Assembly: GCA_020744425.1 (NCBI GenBank)
Contig: JAGMUV010000001.1
Span: 4,092,001 to 4,156,000, forward strand
DNA: 64,000 nt
Source: Dactylonectria macrodidyma
Lineage: Eukaryota > Ascomycota > Sordariomycetes > Hypocreales > Nectriaceae
Direction: 5' to 3'
The position numbers and the translations under genes are program-made. Positions 10,771 to 22,489 of this stretch are shown piece by piece (the first letter of the stretch is position 1; each line of letters opens with the position of its first letter). The notes under the pieces are model-generated. The model searched no databases and was not told the DNA's origin. It was given only the letters and a program-made list of their open reading frames with translations.

Positions 10771-11839
10771 TGAGTGGACTTGAAATGTTTACTGCTTTAA
10801 GGACCAACGAGAATGGCAAACAGAATTCGCATAGGATAATATATTCAGATCAGCTGAAGCTTGTAAGTTGTGTCAAACAATCATTTAGTGCGAGAAGTTC
10901 GGGGCTCTTATTCTTTCTCTCGCGCTTGAACTAAAAATCAACAAGCCACTCCGTCGGGTAAACAACCTTGCTGGAACCGGCCCAATTCACAGTGTTGTCT
11001 CGGCCACCACCTATGCATGGTTGTGTGCAATAGGCTTAGTAAACTGAGGGGAACGGAAGGTATTTATGCCGAAGTACGGATATCAAGGTGCGGTAACAGC
11101 CATGTTCCCACCTTGCTTACTGCGGCGTAGTAAGGACCTAAATCTGGGGGGCTCCGCTGAGGCAGCCCCAGATATGGTTATTATAGCAAGAGGTAACGTA
11201 CATGATAAGCATGCGACGCGCACGAGCGAGCGACGCACTTAGGTCATTTTTGGCTCTTCGCATTTAAACGAGCCGCCGAATCGATCCACTTAAGCGACGT
11301 GATTTGAGAGGCTCGCAATCTCCGCATCGCTAGCATCCAACACGGCAAGACGGGGTTGGAAGACCAAGGTCGGCAGTTTCGGCCCCGATGCCCGATAACT
11401 TCCCTCCTGCTACAGCGCTACCTAAAAGGGCATATGGCGCAGTCCCCGGAACGGCAGATAAGCGAGCAGCTTACTCGAACTTGCAGCTGTCGGGAAAACG
11501 TCTAGTCCAGGCGTTTTACTGGGGCAACTTGAAATATTATCGATAACTTGATTACTTTCCTGTCGGAAGCAGCACCAAGCGGTACGCCAGGGTCCATCTA
11601 AGCCGTCATCAACAGTTGCACCTCGGGACAATAAATCGTTCACGTCATTGCGCGTGGAGTGCTCGATCGGCGCCGTTTCAGCTTCAGTCCCAGAGCTTCG
11701 CATTCGAGACTGTCGACGTGGCGCGGGATGGGGTGCTAGGCCCGACCCCGGCGCTAACCAGTTTTCGTGTTGCGCGGGCAATAATTGAGCCGGCTGGTCG
11801 GCATCACACGAGAACCTCGTCTGTCCAACGGTGAAATGG
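10771..11839. other. Intergenic, no confident gene
   Basis: An open frame on the minus strand (11781-11422, 119 codons) and an overlapping plus-strand frame exist, but neither shows a recognisable domain or an intron pattern. A stretch near 11140-11170 (CTGGGGGGCTCCGCTGAGGC) is GC-rich and followed by GCCCCAG, giving a weak inverted repeat. I assign no function. Confidence 0.35.
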
Positions 11840-12453
11840 CCTCTCGAAGTCGATAATGCTCCCTCTCCTCCAAAACGCCATCTCCCTCCGCCGTGTCGTG
11901 ACTGTCATGGCGGGCACGAAAGAAGGCCAGCTCTTCACCGACGACATCGCAGGCCGCAATCTTGCGTTTCGTATCTTATCCGCAAGGGGACACCTCTGCT
12001 CAGCCTTGACCCTCTCCTTCGAAGCCCTCGCCCGCAAGGCTCCAGAGGTCTCATTTATCCACAACTTCCCTGGTGCTGTTGATACGGATCTAATCCGTAA
12101 GGATGACGGGATCATGATGCAGGTTATGAAGCAATTGTTCCGGGTGAGCATGACAGTGATGAGGAAGTGGGTTTCCAAAGAGGAGTGTGGGGAGAGGCAT
12201 GCTTGGTTGTGTTTGAGCGGGAGTTTCCTTTCTAAGGATTGGAATGGGGCTGGGTGTCGGGACTGGGGAGGAAGCGGTGGGCATTGATGGGAAGAAGTCG
12301 AGCGGCGTTTATGGTGTTGACTGGGATGGTGAGAGTGCTACAAGAGATGTGCTGGAGCTGCTGGCTGAGTATCGAGAGGAGGGCATGGTAGATAAGGTCT
12401 AGCAGCATTTGGAGGAGGAGTTTGTGCGCATCTCCAGGACTGTGGCTATTTAG
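11840..12453 (+). pseudogene. Short-chain dehydrogenase/reductase, 3' half with frameshift and stop
   Basis: The frame from about 11856 reads MLPLLQNAISLRRVVTVMAG, SARGHLCSALTLSFEALARK and VSFIHNFPGAVDTDLIRKDD, the C-terminal half of a fungal SDR-type reductase often found near secondary-metabolism genes. The Rossmann nucleotide-binding N-terminus (TGxxxGxG) is absent upstream. Near 12240 the frame shifts by one base; the family's tail continues in another frame (SSGVYGVDWDGESATRDVLE ... EEGMVDKV) and meets a TAG where related proteins have Trp (KVWQH-like), then ends at 12451-12453. Truncation, frameshift and stop together mark a decayed gene. Confidence 0.7.
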
Positions 12454-12639
12454 AATGTTGCGATAGAGCCTAGTAATATCTACAATAATTAATCCTTATT
12501 GCCCTGAAGGTATGATGCTTTATCTTTGCTATTAAAGTGTTATAAGTAAGTTAACTAAGGAAGCATGCTCTCAACTGCTCGGGAGCCCGCTCCATTTACT
12601 CGGAATACTACATTCTGTTATAGGTGGTTAATCTCCAGA

Positions 12640-12800
12640 TGCCTTTTCGGGCACTAACTATCTTAAAAACTCATTATCTCTTTATCTATCGTAAGCCTAC
12701 ACTTACGCTAGTAACAGGGATTCGAACTAACGAAAAGGCGAATAAAACGAGGTATAAGGAATCCCACCTATTTTATTAGGGCATCAGAAGTCACGAGTGT
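12640..12800 (-). repeat. Dispersed repeat with tRNA B-box-like word, copy 1
   Basis: On the minus strand this stretch shares AAAATAGGTGGG..., a variable middle and CCTGTTACTAGCG with the segment at 22180-22370 (CCTGCTACTAGCG). It contains GTTCGAATCC, the consensus of a tRNA T-arm/B box, but no convincing A box or cloverleaf. It may be a degenerate tRNA-derived SINE fragment. Confidence 0.4.
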
Positions 12801-13988
12801 TAGAAGTTTACGTCAAAGTACATGGCCCTTCATATAGTCATTTAACACTTTCAAGTCAACTAGCGTACCGCTGATCTCCCGGGCCTTTGTGGGGACTATG
12901 GGTCAAGTGTAGGCTGACGATAGTCAAAGGGATAGAGCAGACTATACTTCTAAATATAGCATCTACCTAGTGGAATATTTTCAAATCGCGAATTAAATGC
13001 CTGCTGAACTAGCTGCCGGACCTTGTGATTAAAGATTATGCGATAGGAGACGACCGCCTAGGTTGCATCAAATGCCAGTAAGATTGTAGTAGTGGGTAAG
13101 TAGTGGCAGGGGGCTATTCGATCTTCAACGGAATACCGAACTTGGGCGGAATGAGTCGGGTTAGGTAGCACGGCAATGGCACCCAGGCACGAATATAATA
13201 TAGTGAATACAGTACGGTGAACCGACACACTCGAGCCGAAACTGGCTGTGGCAAAAAGTTAGGATGGATTTTGGTATCGATATGGTCACCCAATGCTCGT
13301 TGCTGCTGACGCTGCGGCTACCATAATAGCCTTCGTCGAGTAATGTGGAACCATCCGCACAGTCACATCAACAGCCGAACCATGGCTTGCTGGGGTCGCA
13401 GCACCGAAGATCTTCCGGCACGTGTCAATTTGCCGCGACCTGACTGGAGGGTGGAGGCCTTATCAATAGGGTATTCTATCTTATCTCTAATCTGTACACG
13501 TGGAATTTGCCCCAGAGCCGTCATCCGCCAAGCAAGAAATGCGCCGGGCTACCCGCATATCGAACCTTAATACACATGGGCTGCCAAATGGACTCTACCT
13601 ACGCGGGTTCTGATCTGATTTAATCAATTAATCGACCACCTAGTCTCTGCGGCACGTCCTCCGCCAATGTGGAATAGATCCTGATGGTCAGTCTATACCT
13701 GCCAAGCCTGATCAGATAGTAACGCCTTCCTCAGAAATTCACCATAGAGCCGCCGGATAAGGCCACAATCTTCAGCGCAGGCGCGAGAAAAACCCCAGCA
13801 GAGATTGAGGGTGCCAATCAGATACTGGAATGGCGTTGTTGCTTTGTCAAGGTTTATGAGATTGATGAAAACGGAGAGAAGCGATTCACTGGAGAATATG
13901 ACGTGTGCAACGGGAAAGGTATCGTACCTCATGGTACTGAAATCCATCTTAAGGGTATAATGGGTGTTTGGAAGACAACTGAAAACAA
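12801..13988. other. Intergenic, unrecognised coding scraps only
   Basis: The minus-strand frame 13947-13693 (84 codons, with LINLDKATTPFQYLIGTLNL) looks protein-like but matches nothing I recognise. The plus-strand frame 13343-13570 is similarly unassignable. These may be remnants of a decayed gene. The rest shows no structure. Confidence 0.3.
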
Positions 13989-14360
13989 TTAAGCGCTTGA
14001 TTTACCTGAGTTCAATGCAGAACATATCTCGTACCGCCCCGTGACAGAGATCCGACATTTAAAGGCGGCCAGGCATTCCACATACTGGTGTACATGCCTC
14101 ACGATCAGCAACCACGAAAAAGCCACATTGATTGGATGAAGACCTCGCCCGACATAGAAAGAGTCCGACACAAGCACTTGTCTTGCGGAGGATCGAGGCT
14201 AATAAGCACTGTCTTGTAAAGCTTTGCATGCGCGTTTGTATACCAGGCAGGTGGCACCTTGGGGGTTGTCCTTGCAGGTGTCTGTGAAGGGAAAGGAGGA
14301 AAGACGATAGTGTGGGCGTAGGCACCTGGCACTGGCTTTATATGCGATTGGGATACTCTT
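13989..14360. repeat. Dispersed repeat related to 52230-52340
   Basis: The block around 14165-14260 (AAGCACTTGTCTTGCGGAGG, TAAGCACTGTCTTGTAAAGC, ACCAGGCAGGTGGC) aligns with 52240-52335 (TAAGCACTGTCTTGTGAAGC, ACCAGGTGGGTGGC). A shorter echo (GGCACTTGCCTCGTGAAATC) occurs at about 58869. Overlapping short open frames here are repeat sequence, not genes. Confidence 0.6.
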
Positions 14361-15454
14361 GGCAAGATGACTACAGGGGCTGGTTGCGTCTGCGTGAGAC
14401 CAGTTTTTTCGCCTTCTGCGGTTTGAGATGCTGCGCACAGGCGCTGGCTTGCTGCTCAGACCCCGCGTTCGACAGCATTGTAGTTTAACGCTGTTTCACT
14501 TCTTATTTCTTTTCTTTTGCATATATATAATGTATTTAATCTAAATCTTCCTCAGGGGACCGGGACAGACTGTAATATCAAGGACTTATTGTACACCCAC
14601 TATAAGGATTACTAGAATGGATAGAGTTACACTCGAAGGAATAGATGCGGCGAGTGATTAAGGGATCTTGACTTTGAGCGCTGAAATAAATAGCGAGCGG
14701 CTAGAAACTAGTAGTGAGATATAGTTATGATAGAAACTGGTGCCCCCAAGACTTGACTGAGGCAATTATCCAATAGACGTCAATTGAAGTAAGCCTTGAG
14801 GAGCTTTATGTGTAGAAGAAATTGTAAGTTGGGGGGAAATAAGATATATGGAAAACGCAAGTCAACATGTCCATGGACATAGACCGAGCGATGGACCTAT
14901 TGCGCCCCCTAAGGGAGGAGAGCAGATAATGCAAATAGAGAACGGACTAACAATTTAATTTTAGCAGAGCGTCTGGCTCATTATATCACAGACTATGATG
15001 GGAATCCCACGTGTGTCTTTGGGGTCAATCTTCGGAGGTGACTTTGCGAATTAGAGGAAACTTATAGTGGTGGAATCAACTCATAGGTGTTGTATTACTC
15101 CAGCGGCACCTACGCTTATGATGATATTACTATCAGGTGGTGGCTCTCTCAAATCCCTTCTACATGGCGTCCCTGGTGACTCATGCATGAATAGCACGAG
15201 TTAACTGTTCGCAGGCTGTCCTTGCTATCCAATTTCTTAAGTGAAGTAAAAATATTCCTACTGGTTGTAGTTGGAGTTGGTGACAGCATTCTCGGGATAA
15301 TCCCTGACTTATCGCCGCGCCGTCAGTAAGAAGCGGGATGATGCAAGCAAGTCGAAGCACAGATAATTTCAGCTTCAATCGCATTAAATAACTCTACGGA
15401 CTGCCCTGCCGATAATAATACAGTGCAATTCTACACATAATACCCCAACGCAGA
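14361..15454. other. Intergenic, no gene seen
   Basis: Between the repeat and the F-box gene no convincing reading frame is present on either strand. A TATATATAAT run lies at about 14522. The 60-70 codon minus-strand frame ending at 15181 has no recognisable feature. Confidence 0.35.
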
Positions 15455-16921
15455 TCACCACTCACTATCAGACTCATCTTCATCAGTATCAGTCGTCTCA
15501 GTATCTGAGGAGCCAAATGTATCATCCTCCTCAGCAGCCTCCTCAGCAGCAAACTTCCTCTTCAAATACTCGTCTAGCACTGCCGACTTGAACTCTATTT
15601 GCTCTCTTTCGGCACTCCTACGTTCCAAATCCGCAGCTTCATTATATGTGCTCCCGTAAAGCCGACGCTTATTCTTCCGCAGCCGCGAAAACACAGCCTC
15701 ACAAGCATCAAGATCGTCGGCTTCAGTAGTCTCTATGTAAGCATCGTCAGGCCGCGACCCCGGATTCGGCGGGCAGAAATCTGCGCTTTCACCTTCCCTC
15801 TGGTAGCCGCACGTCTCGATGTAAAAGGACGTAATCGGCGATTGGCTCATCGCCGAGAGGATCTCCTTCCACGTGCCGGACTCAAGGTAGACGCCTCTGA
15901 GAATGACCTCGTCGAGGGCTGTGGATTGCTGGATGAGCGCCGTGAAGGCATCGCCGTCTATTGACAAGCTCTCCAAGCTCAACGACCGCAAGCACAGAGG
16001 AGAGAATGCCGACTGGTCGAGCATCAAGATGTCAGAGCCCTTGAGTTTTAGAGAGTGTATGTTCGGCGCGAGTGGTAGTAGCTGCCGGATGTACTTGTCG
16101 TACTTTTCGTTTGATACTCTATACCGGAATTCTATGCCCTCGCCATCATCTGTGCTCTGTCCGTAGTGAAGGCTGAGATACTTGAGCTGTTGAAAAAGAG
16201 CTCTTGTTGAGTAGCCACCTGTGTCGGTCTGGTCGTCGTCCAGGAAGTAACCAAAGTCGTATGCAAGAGGTAACGAGAGGTCAACTTCATCTAGCTTATC
16301 AAGCTGAGACCTGCGCATAGCTGTAGCCAATGACTCGAAGAGGTTTGCGGTGTCCTGCACGTAGCAGCACACAGGCGGCCAGACGTCCTGCTCCCGGTTG
16401 AGGTTATACGGAATATCCTCAAAGTCGAGCTTCAACACCTTGACGCCAGAGAACCTTGGCAAGGTAGTATGGATGACGATAGCTAACCGCGCGAGATATT
16501 TCAGATTCTTTTTCTTATTCTTCTTCAACATTGCGTCGTAAGTGCCAAAGTCAGTCACAGGCTGGACTTCGACGCAGATCTCAAGGCGACGGACTAGGTG
16601 GCGCAGTAGAGGACTTTTTGATAATTTCTGAAAACGCTGTACACCGCTGCTGCTGCTGATGACAACATGCTGAAACAGCAATGGCGTGACCAGCTGGTGG
16701 AACAGCCGGTTAACTGATCGCAGGGAACACAAGTTGGCCCGAAGGTTGATCCCTTTCAGTTCGTACCGACCCAGCGGGGGAACGTATCCGCCGAAGCGAT
16801 GTCTTTCAAAACCGTCGTGGACATGCAACAGGATCTATGCTGGGTTAGCAGAGAACCTGGGGAGACTTGATGGTCTGGCTTTCACCTGTTGCAGCACTTC
16901 AGGTGGGAGTTTTACGATCAT
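15455..16921 (-). CDS. F-box protein with leucine-rich C-terminal region
   Basis: The start codon at 16919-16921 opens a 12-codon first exon (MIVKLPPEVLQQ). A 51-nt GTGAAA...TAG intron at 16835-16885 with GCTAAC branch site follows, and exon 2 continues ILLHVHDGFERHRFGGYVPP to a stop at 15455, giving about 471 residues. LPPEVLQQILLHV plus the following LCSLRSVNRLFHQLVTPLLF is a classic F-box, the segment that binds Skp1 in SCF ubiquitin ligases. The middle has leucine-rich stretches (KYLSLHYGQ, SLKLKGSDIL, LRSLSLESLS) like LRR substrate receptors. The C-terminus is acidic (EEAAEEDDTF...TDTDEDESDSEW). The frame is open and splice sites are canonical, so the gene may be functional. Its substrate cannot be predicted. 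Confidence 0.8.
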
Positions 16922-18317
16922 GGCTGTGACAGGGGTCGACGGTGTGGGTTGACGATGCAAAGTGGACGCGTGGGCCGCAAATGGGGAGTTGCCTCAGCAA
17001 GCTCAGGCCATTGAGTGAGATTAGTCAAGCCGTATTAGTACTAGTGCCATAGGTCACGTTACTTTTATGACTCTCCTAGTAAATAGCCTGAGCGTGCTGT
17101 CCACCCCGCGCACTGCTCTGCGGTCGTTTTATATGTGGTTTTTCGCGATTTTTCATATTCCCCAATTGTCACGTCAAAACACATGGGATTTACTCATGAC
17201 TTCAATCAATTGTGTATCAGGTTATACTCTATCCATAAGTCGAATCGTTTTTAAAATCCCATACTTATGTCTCGGGAAAAACGCCCGAACGAGATTGCCT
17301 CAGCACGGCCACCTAACAGGAGCACCTAGCTGTGAGTTGGCGGGGCTTCGACGGCACTGGTTATAGACCTACCTGCTTCAAAATCCAATAAATTGTGGAA
17401 CAACAGTAGGGGAATCGAATGAGGCTATCCAATCAATTGTGCACTGCGTTGTTGGATGAAAATGGGTTTGAATGTGGCCGTCTCCAAATGTCCCCGCACA
17501 CGCCCAATAATCTGGACAGACCGTTGTGCTCGTGCCAAGGCACCGGACTGGACTATTCCTAATCGGTAAAATCATAGGTACATCAATTCCTTCCTATTCT
17601 GGGTGGTGCCAGAAGTACCAGCAATTCCCCTCTCTAGATATAGCTATATTACACTCCTGACAACGCTATCGTGACTGCGGCGCCCTTCGGCTGTTCCTAC
17701 TTACAGCAGATAACGGAGCCTTCCTTTTGCGCTTATGGGTCCGACCCATTTGATAGCCCTGACAGGCAAGGCATTCTGATTTCCCTTTGCGGACTAGATT
17801 ATGTTGTGAGATAGGCGTAAATTTGTCTCCCGTTTGAAACCTCTTCTGAGACTGCGTGCCACAACTATCATCAGACTCTAGGATCATGTTTGCTTTTTTA
17901 TGCCCTCATGACAGGCCACAGGCTCGAGCCCCTGAAGGCTCGGATCCCTGACTTAGGTCACGAGACCGTCTTTTCCTTCATGTATATAAGGGCTGACTTA
18001 GGCCCTTCAAATAGCTAGAAATTAAGAGCTTTTATTCACATCACAATGCACCCTTCCTATCCGATGCAAGACCTTTTTATATGCCGGGCACGTGAGGCTC
18101 GTGATATCCTTGCCCGTGCAGGATGGCCATAACGCTTGCCTAGTGTTCACTACGGGACACTTGGTGGTGGTTTCTATCTTGTCACCTTTTCCGCCAGGCG
18201 AGGCGACCCCAAAGCGAGAAGAAGAGTTCTGGAATGTAGATATCAGGGCCCGAATACCCAAGATTCAAGCCACGACGCCTGCCGTCCCTTTGAATAACAA
18301 TCGATACTTTCCCGCGT
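16922..18317. other. Intergenic, no confident gene
   Basis: A minus-strand frame at 17887-17666 encodes a basic 73-residue peptide with CLACQGYQMGRTHKRKRK, without clear family. A TATA-like TGTATATAAGGGC lies at about 17980. The rest shows no gene structure. Confidence 0.35.
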
Positions 18318-20316
18318 TTAGACAATCTTAATGGTCCCCCATCCCGTCTCAATGTTGGCCTGTCTTTCCTCGGGTTGCATAACCCCTTCAAGAATAGCTG
18401 GTCGCACGAGAGTATAGCCTCCCGTTTCCGCAACCGCTCGGAGCACGAAAGGCAGCTGGTAGCCAGGCGTGAGAGCAATGACATCGCCAGGCTGGACACT
18501 CTTCCCTAATCCCATCCTACCACTCGCCGTGGTAAAGAGAATGCGGGTGCTAAGCGCTGGCAAATGGGTGGTCGATAAGTAATCTTCCGCATAAGTGCTG
18601 CTTAAGATTTCGTCGACGTCGAAGCGGAATATTGGAGCATTTGGATCATCCAACCACTCACGAAACGCCGACACTCTCATTTGTCGCTTTCCTTCTCGCT
18701 CGGTCGAAGATAAATGGCCTAGGTCGTCCGCATCTCCGACCGGGCGAATCGTGTAGACAGTATTAGATAGTGGTGTACCGTCTTCGTCTATGACCTGGAC
18801 CTAGATATTGTTACCTTTGCGTTCCCTTCGGAAGGATCGATCAGAGGCCGAGCCAAAGGATTCGGAACTAACCGGCTCAAATCTGACTTCTTTGGCGATT
18901 TCTGCGGCCAAGCTCTCTGCGGAATTCGTTGCGGCGTAGAGAATGCAATGCATTGCCTCTTCGAAGCCGTGTCGAAGATGATCGTTCGTGCATATCCTCC
19001 AATTTTTCAAAAGAGTGCGGACATCTCTGTGCCATTCCTCTTGACTTTGAGGAGTGTAGAGCGGAAACTCGTCGCTGACAAGGGCAATCTCATCGACAAT
19101 AGTGCCATCTACACATAGAGTTTTCCCGTCTGGTAGGACATGCGCGGTGTTTGGGCTTTCGTGATCGGCGGTGAGCCACGTGCCGAAGTAGTGAGTGGCT
19201 GTATGCAGCTGTATGTCGCACTGGAAATTCAGGGTCCACGATGGTGCATTGGTGACAGGAGGACAGTGGCAAATGAGATTGAAAAGGTCGGCAGGTTTCT
19301 GAAAACGGAGGATGATGTGAGCTGTTACTTCTCGTAGAACATCTGAGAGATCTCTGGTGTAATCGACCTCGATTTGTCCGAAGGAATCGGGGAAAAGAGC
19401 CCTGCACGCAAAAACTAGGTCGAGTGGATTTTTGGCCTTCTTCGTCATGAGATGGGATAACACGTCGTCTATCCTCATGTCCTTCCTCCAGGTTCGGTGC
19501 ATCCAAGTAGCCATGCTTGGAGAGCCTCGTTGAAAGCTGACCGGATAAAGGTTCTCGGGCACTCGTGGGACGACTTGCTCACTCCTCAGGTTCAGATATC
19601 CCTCCACGTCGTGTAACATTACTCTGAAGCTCAACATATCCATCGGTTTTAGTTTGCCAAGATAGACATGGCACTTCTTATTGAGAGCGACTTCCTGGAC
19701 GGTCCAGATCCTTGTCCAGTATGGGTGGGAGCAGAGTTGGTATAACCCGTCCCTGAGTTCGGAGATCTGGCCTGGGTACGTAAAAGTGTGAGTAGGAGAT
19801 TACAATTCATATTCTAATAATGGACAAAACGAGCTTACTGTCGGGTATGTGAGGGAATTGTACTTCAGGTCTGGTCGTAAGTCGAATGTACTCGATGGCC
19901 GATTTCATCGCCGGCGTAGGTCGGCTCAGCCAAATGTTTACTTGTGTCGCATGAGCATAAATAGATCCCATATTTGACACTTGGGCCGCCTTTTCCGCAT
20001 CATCTTTCTGGTTGATGCAGATAGCATCAATGCATATGATCCGGTGCTTGGCCCGGTTGCTTCTTAGCCGTTGAAGGGCCAAATATACATTTTCTGTAAC
20101 CAGCAAGACCGTTCCATTGCAAATGACTTCTTTTGTCGGCCGTTGGTCATCCCATGTGTAAGAAAGAGCCTCATACTCAACCGTCGAGCCAAGATGGAAC
20201 TCGGAGAGCTCGATCCTGATGGTGCTTTCCTGTCGGAGAGCCGGCAAGAGCTTAATGAGGCGACTGCTTGTGGCGCCACTCAGAGCATCGTACCGAAATC
20301 GCTTGAGTTTGGCCAT
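18318..20316 (-). pseudogene. HET-domain protein gene with one in-frame TAG
   Basis: Exon 1 (20316-19839) encodes MAKLKRFRYDALSGATSSRL, then the HET-domain blocks YEALSYTWDDQ (about residue 49) and IICIDAICINQKDDAEKA (about residue 99). A 67-nt intron (19772-19838, GTAAGC...ACCCAG) joins in phase to ISELRDGLYQLC and YWTRIWTVQEVALNKKCHVY, the third HET block. The frame runs to TAG at 18801-18803, then continues open in the same frame (VQVIDEDGTPLSNTVYTIRP ... SVQPGDVIALTPGYQLPFVL) to a stop at 18318. The part beyond the TAG resembles the usual end of HET proteins. The full-length product would be about 643 residues; the truncated one, 482. HET proteins mediate heterokaryon incompatibility and allorecognition cell death. 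The single stop may mean a recent null allele, a sequencing error or stop-codon editing. Confidence 0.8.
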
Positions 20317-20690
20317 GAATAATTGGATGACAGCCCCTAGAATATTGAAAAAAGTTTTGCAGCTGTCTGTTCGATAGGATCGGAATCAGGTGGCTGCTTC
20401 GGGAAAAGTGATGTTACACTCGTTCGGCCATACAATCTGCTAGTTGCTTCTGGCGTTTTTAGATCTCAGCGTCCATCGCGTGTATCATTCCGAATCGATA
20501 AATACCTATCAAGGCGCGGCCCTTTCTAATACCACTGCTGTGAAATCCCAGCCAGGATCGATGTCGTTCACGTGTTGTCGCCCGAAATGTACTCAATCAC
20601 TCTCACAAGTCGTAAAAATGGAGGTTGACTGGGTAGATGTAGTGGACTACATATATAGCCTGATCTGCCCTGCCCCGCCGACTCGCTCCT
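20317..20690. other. Intergenic between the HET gene and an NLR fragment
   Basis: This region should contain the promoter of the minus-strand HET gene starting at 20316. No gene or repeat was recognised. Confidence 0.35.
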
Positions 20691-20779
20691 TTACTCCGTT
20701 GCTGACTGAACTGGGCTGATTCGAAAAAAGGCCTCGGCATATTGTGGCTGCCATTCCCGAAAGATCCTCTTGGGCCAAG

Positions 20780-21180
20780 CAACCTTCGCATCATACTGGA
20801 TGACCCCTCCCGCTGTTCCATCGGGCTGCCCGACAACGACATCACCGAGCCGGATATCCCGATCTTGATCAGGTCGAGCAACACCACCGCCGATTCCCAC
20901 CAACAAACCAATTCTAATCTGAGGTAGGGAAGAGAGAAGGTTCGAGGCCGTAGTCGCCGCAGAAGTTGTTCCGTACACACCGGCGGGAAGCGAGGCTATG
21001 ATGATGTTGTGCTTACCTATCCGGCCCCATCTGTATGAGTTTGTGTTAGACTGATGTTGCTTAAAGCCTTCAGGTGTCCCGTGCCGACCATCGAGTAAGG
21101 CCGTTGCTGCTCCGTGCACGATGGGGAGCGCAGTAATCCACCCTATGGTAAAAGTCCGGGCTATCTAGTACTAACATCGT
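20780..21180 (-). pseudogene. Purine/nucleoside-phosphorylase-like domain fragment of an NLR
   Basis: On the minus strand FTIGWITALPIVHGAATALL, GKHNIIIASLPAGVYGTTSA, IRIGLLVGIGGGVA and DIRLGDVVVGQPDGTAGGVI reproduce the N-terminal half of the PNP_UDP-type domain that heads many fungal NLRs. Upstream the frame meets stops before any start codon. Downstream of GGVIQYD the expected family sequence is lost and the frame ends at 20691. It is therefore a fragment truncated at both ends. No NB-ARC or NACHT domain follows on this strand. Confidence 0.75.
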
Positions 21181-21528
21181 GGAAATGCTTGTGATGCTGA
21201 GGGGAGAAGTTTAGTGCCAGAAGAGCCTCAGTCGATTCTGCATGATCTCAGGCTCTAAAGGCGGGTTAGGGTAAGCAGCATTAGTCGCATGTCTACTCCG
21301 AGAAATACGACGATTATGAAAAGAATATAGTGGCCATTGCTCATATGATAAAGCTGTTGGGGAGAGTTGGGCAGAGAGAAAGTCAGGCAGGAATGCGAGA
21401 TCAGCGATCCAGCGAAGCTACCCCGCCTCGACTGCGAGCGCGTACTTGCAGCTGAATGAGCATTTCTCGCCCAATAGGTATGGTCTCGTGCGCCACGACA
21501 CAACAGCATCACACGCGGCTTTACCAAA

Positions 21529-21882
21529 TCATGCTTGACTGCAGGCTCGTGGGCCAATGGGCTTCGCTGCCGCATATCTGCCAAATCTGATCTGGTTGAA
21601 CACCAGGCCGAGTGGTGGCGCCGTGTCATGATTTCTGAACGTATCGAGTCCAATCCACCGTTGGTCCGCATAGAGAAGGCCGAGTGAGCCTAAAGCGACC
21701 GCAACTTTAAATTCAAGTGCCACTCCTCTCATTGATTCGAGATATCTGTCCGCATGCGCGAGAAGCCGCCGCTGTGTAACCCAAAACTCTCTCTGATCTT
21801 GCTCCGGTACATGCGATGCCACGCAATGAATCGCTGTCTGAACCATGTCTTCATCGAATTCCCGATTCAGCACATGCATCAT
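21529..21882 (-). pseudogene. TPR-proximal fragment of a fungal NLR
   Basis: The frame reads AIHCVASHVPEQDQREFWVT QRRLLAHADRYLE and ALGSLGLLYADQ, which matches the junction between the nucleotide-binding part and the first tetratricopeptide repeat in fungal NLRs. The TPR is cut after about one helix pair and the nucleotide-binding domain is absent upstream. It lies 5' of the phosphorylase fragment on the same strand, the reverse of the normal domain order, so the two are not one simply deleted gene unless a rearrangement occurred. Confidence 0.55.
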
Positions 21883-22179
21883 CTATGAATGGACGCATCC
21901 ATGCACGCTGTACCCTTATGACTCTGCCTACTGGGCTGTTGTAGGTGGATCAGACTCTACTAGCTCGCGGCTGCATGATATTCTCATGATTCCATGAAAC
22001 TGGAGCTTGTCTGTCATCTCGGTAAGCCACCCGATGGCTTGATGGGGTCTCAATTTTGGCTTGAGGGGTCCCATTTCTAGGCACATCGAATGCTGGAATG
22101 TATTGGTACTGTAATCTATAACTGAAAGGGAACCCTAGAAATGGTCCCGCTCACAAAGGCCTCTTAGCTGTAATCCCGA

Positions 22180-22380
22180 TGGGTCAATTCTGTGGGCACC
22201 TTTGGCCCCTTATCCCTTTCCGGCGCTGTATATATAAATATCTCAACCGCCAGTGGCCTATCCCTTTGACCGATGGAAGGCAACACTCGCGCTAGTAGCA
22301 GGGGGTCAGACCAACCAAAATGGCGCAAATGAATGGTACATCCACCCCCACCTATTTTAGGGGGTGGTATAGGTACCAGC
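22180..22380 (-). repeat. Dispersed repeat, copy 2 (pairs with 12640-12800)
   Basis: On the minus strand this segment shares AAAATAGGTGGG and CCTGCTACTAGCG with 12640-12800 and continues with GTATATATAAATATC-like sequence near 22240. It is followed downstream by a 10-bp-stem palindrome at 22438-22460 (AAATAGTAGG, spacer AGA, CCTACTATTT). Confidence 0.4.
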
Positions 22381-22489
22381 AATTTTCATTGTTACTGTTG
22401 AAATGAGAAGATTCAAGTTGCTTAATTCATACTAAATAAATAGTAGGAGACCTACTATTTATGCTCCTACAATGTCACAAGCTCACTAA

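Noticed and set aside
14059..14438. Overlapping minus-strand frames of 79-88 codons
   Set aside because: They lie in a dispersed repeat that recurs at 52240-52335 and lack any domain.
22438..22460. 10-bp-stem palindrome as a terminator or element end
   Set aside because: No partner, duplication or transcript context supports a function.
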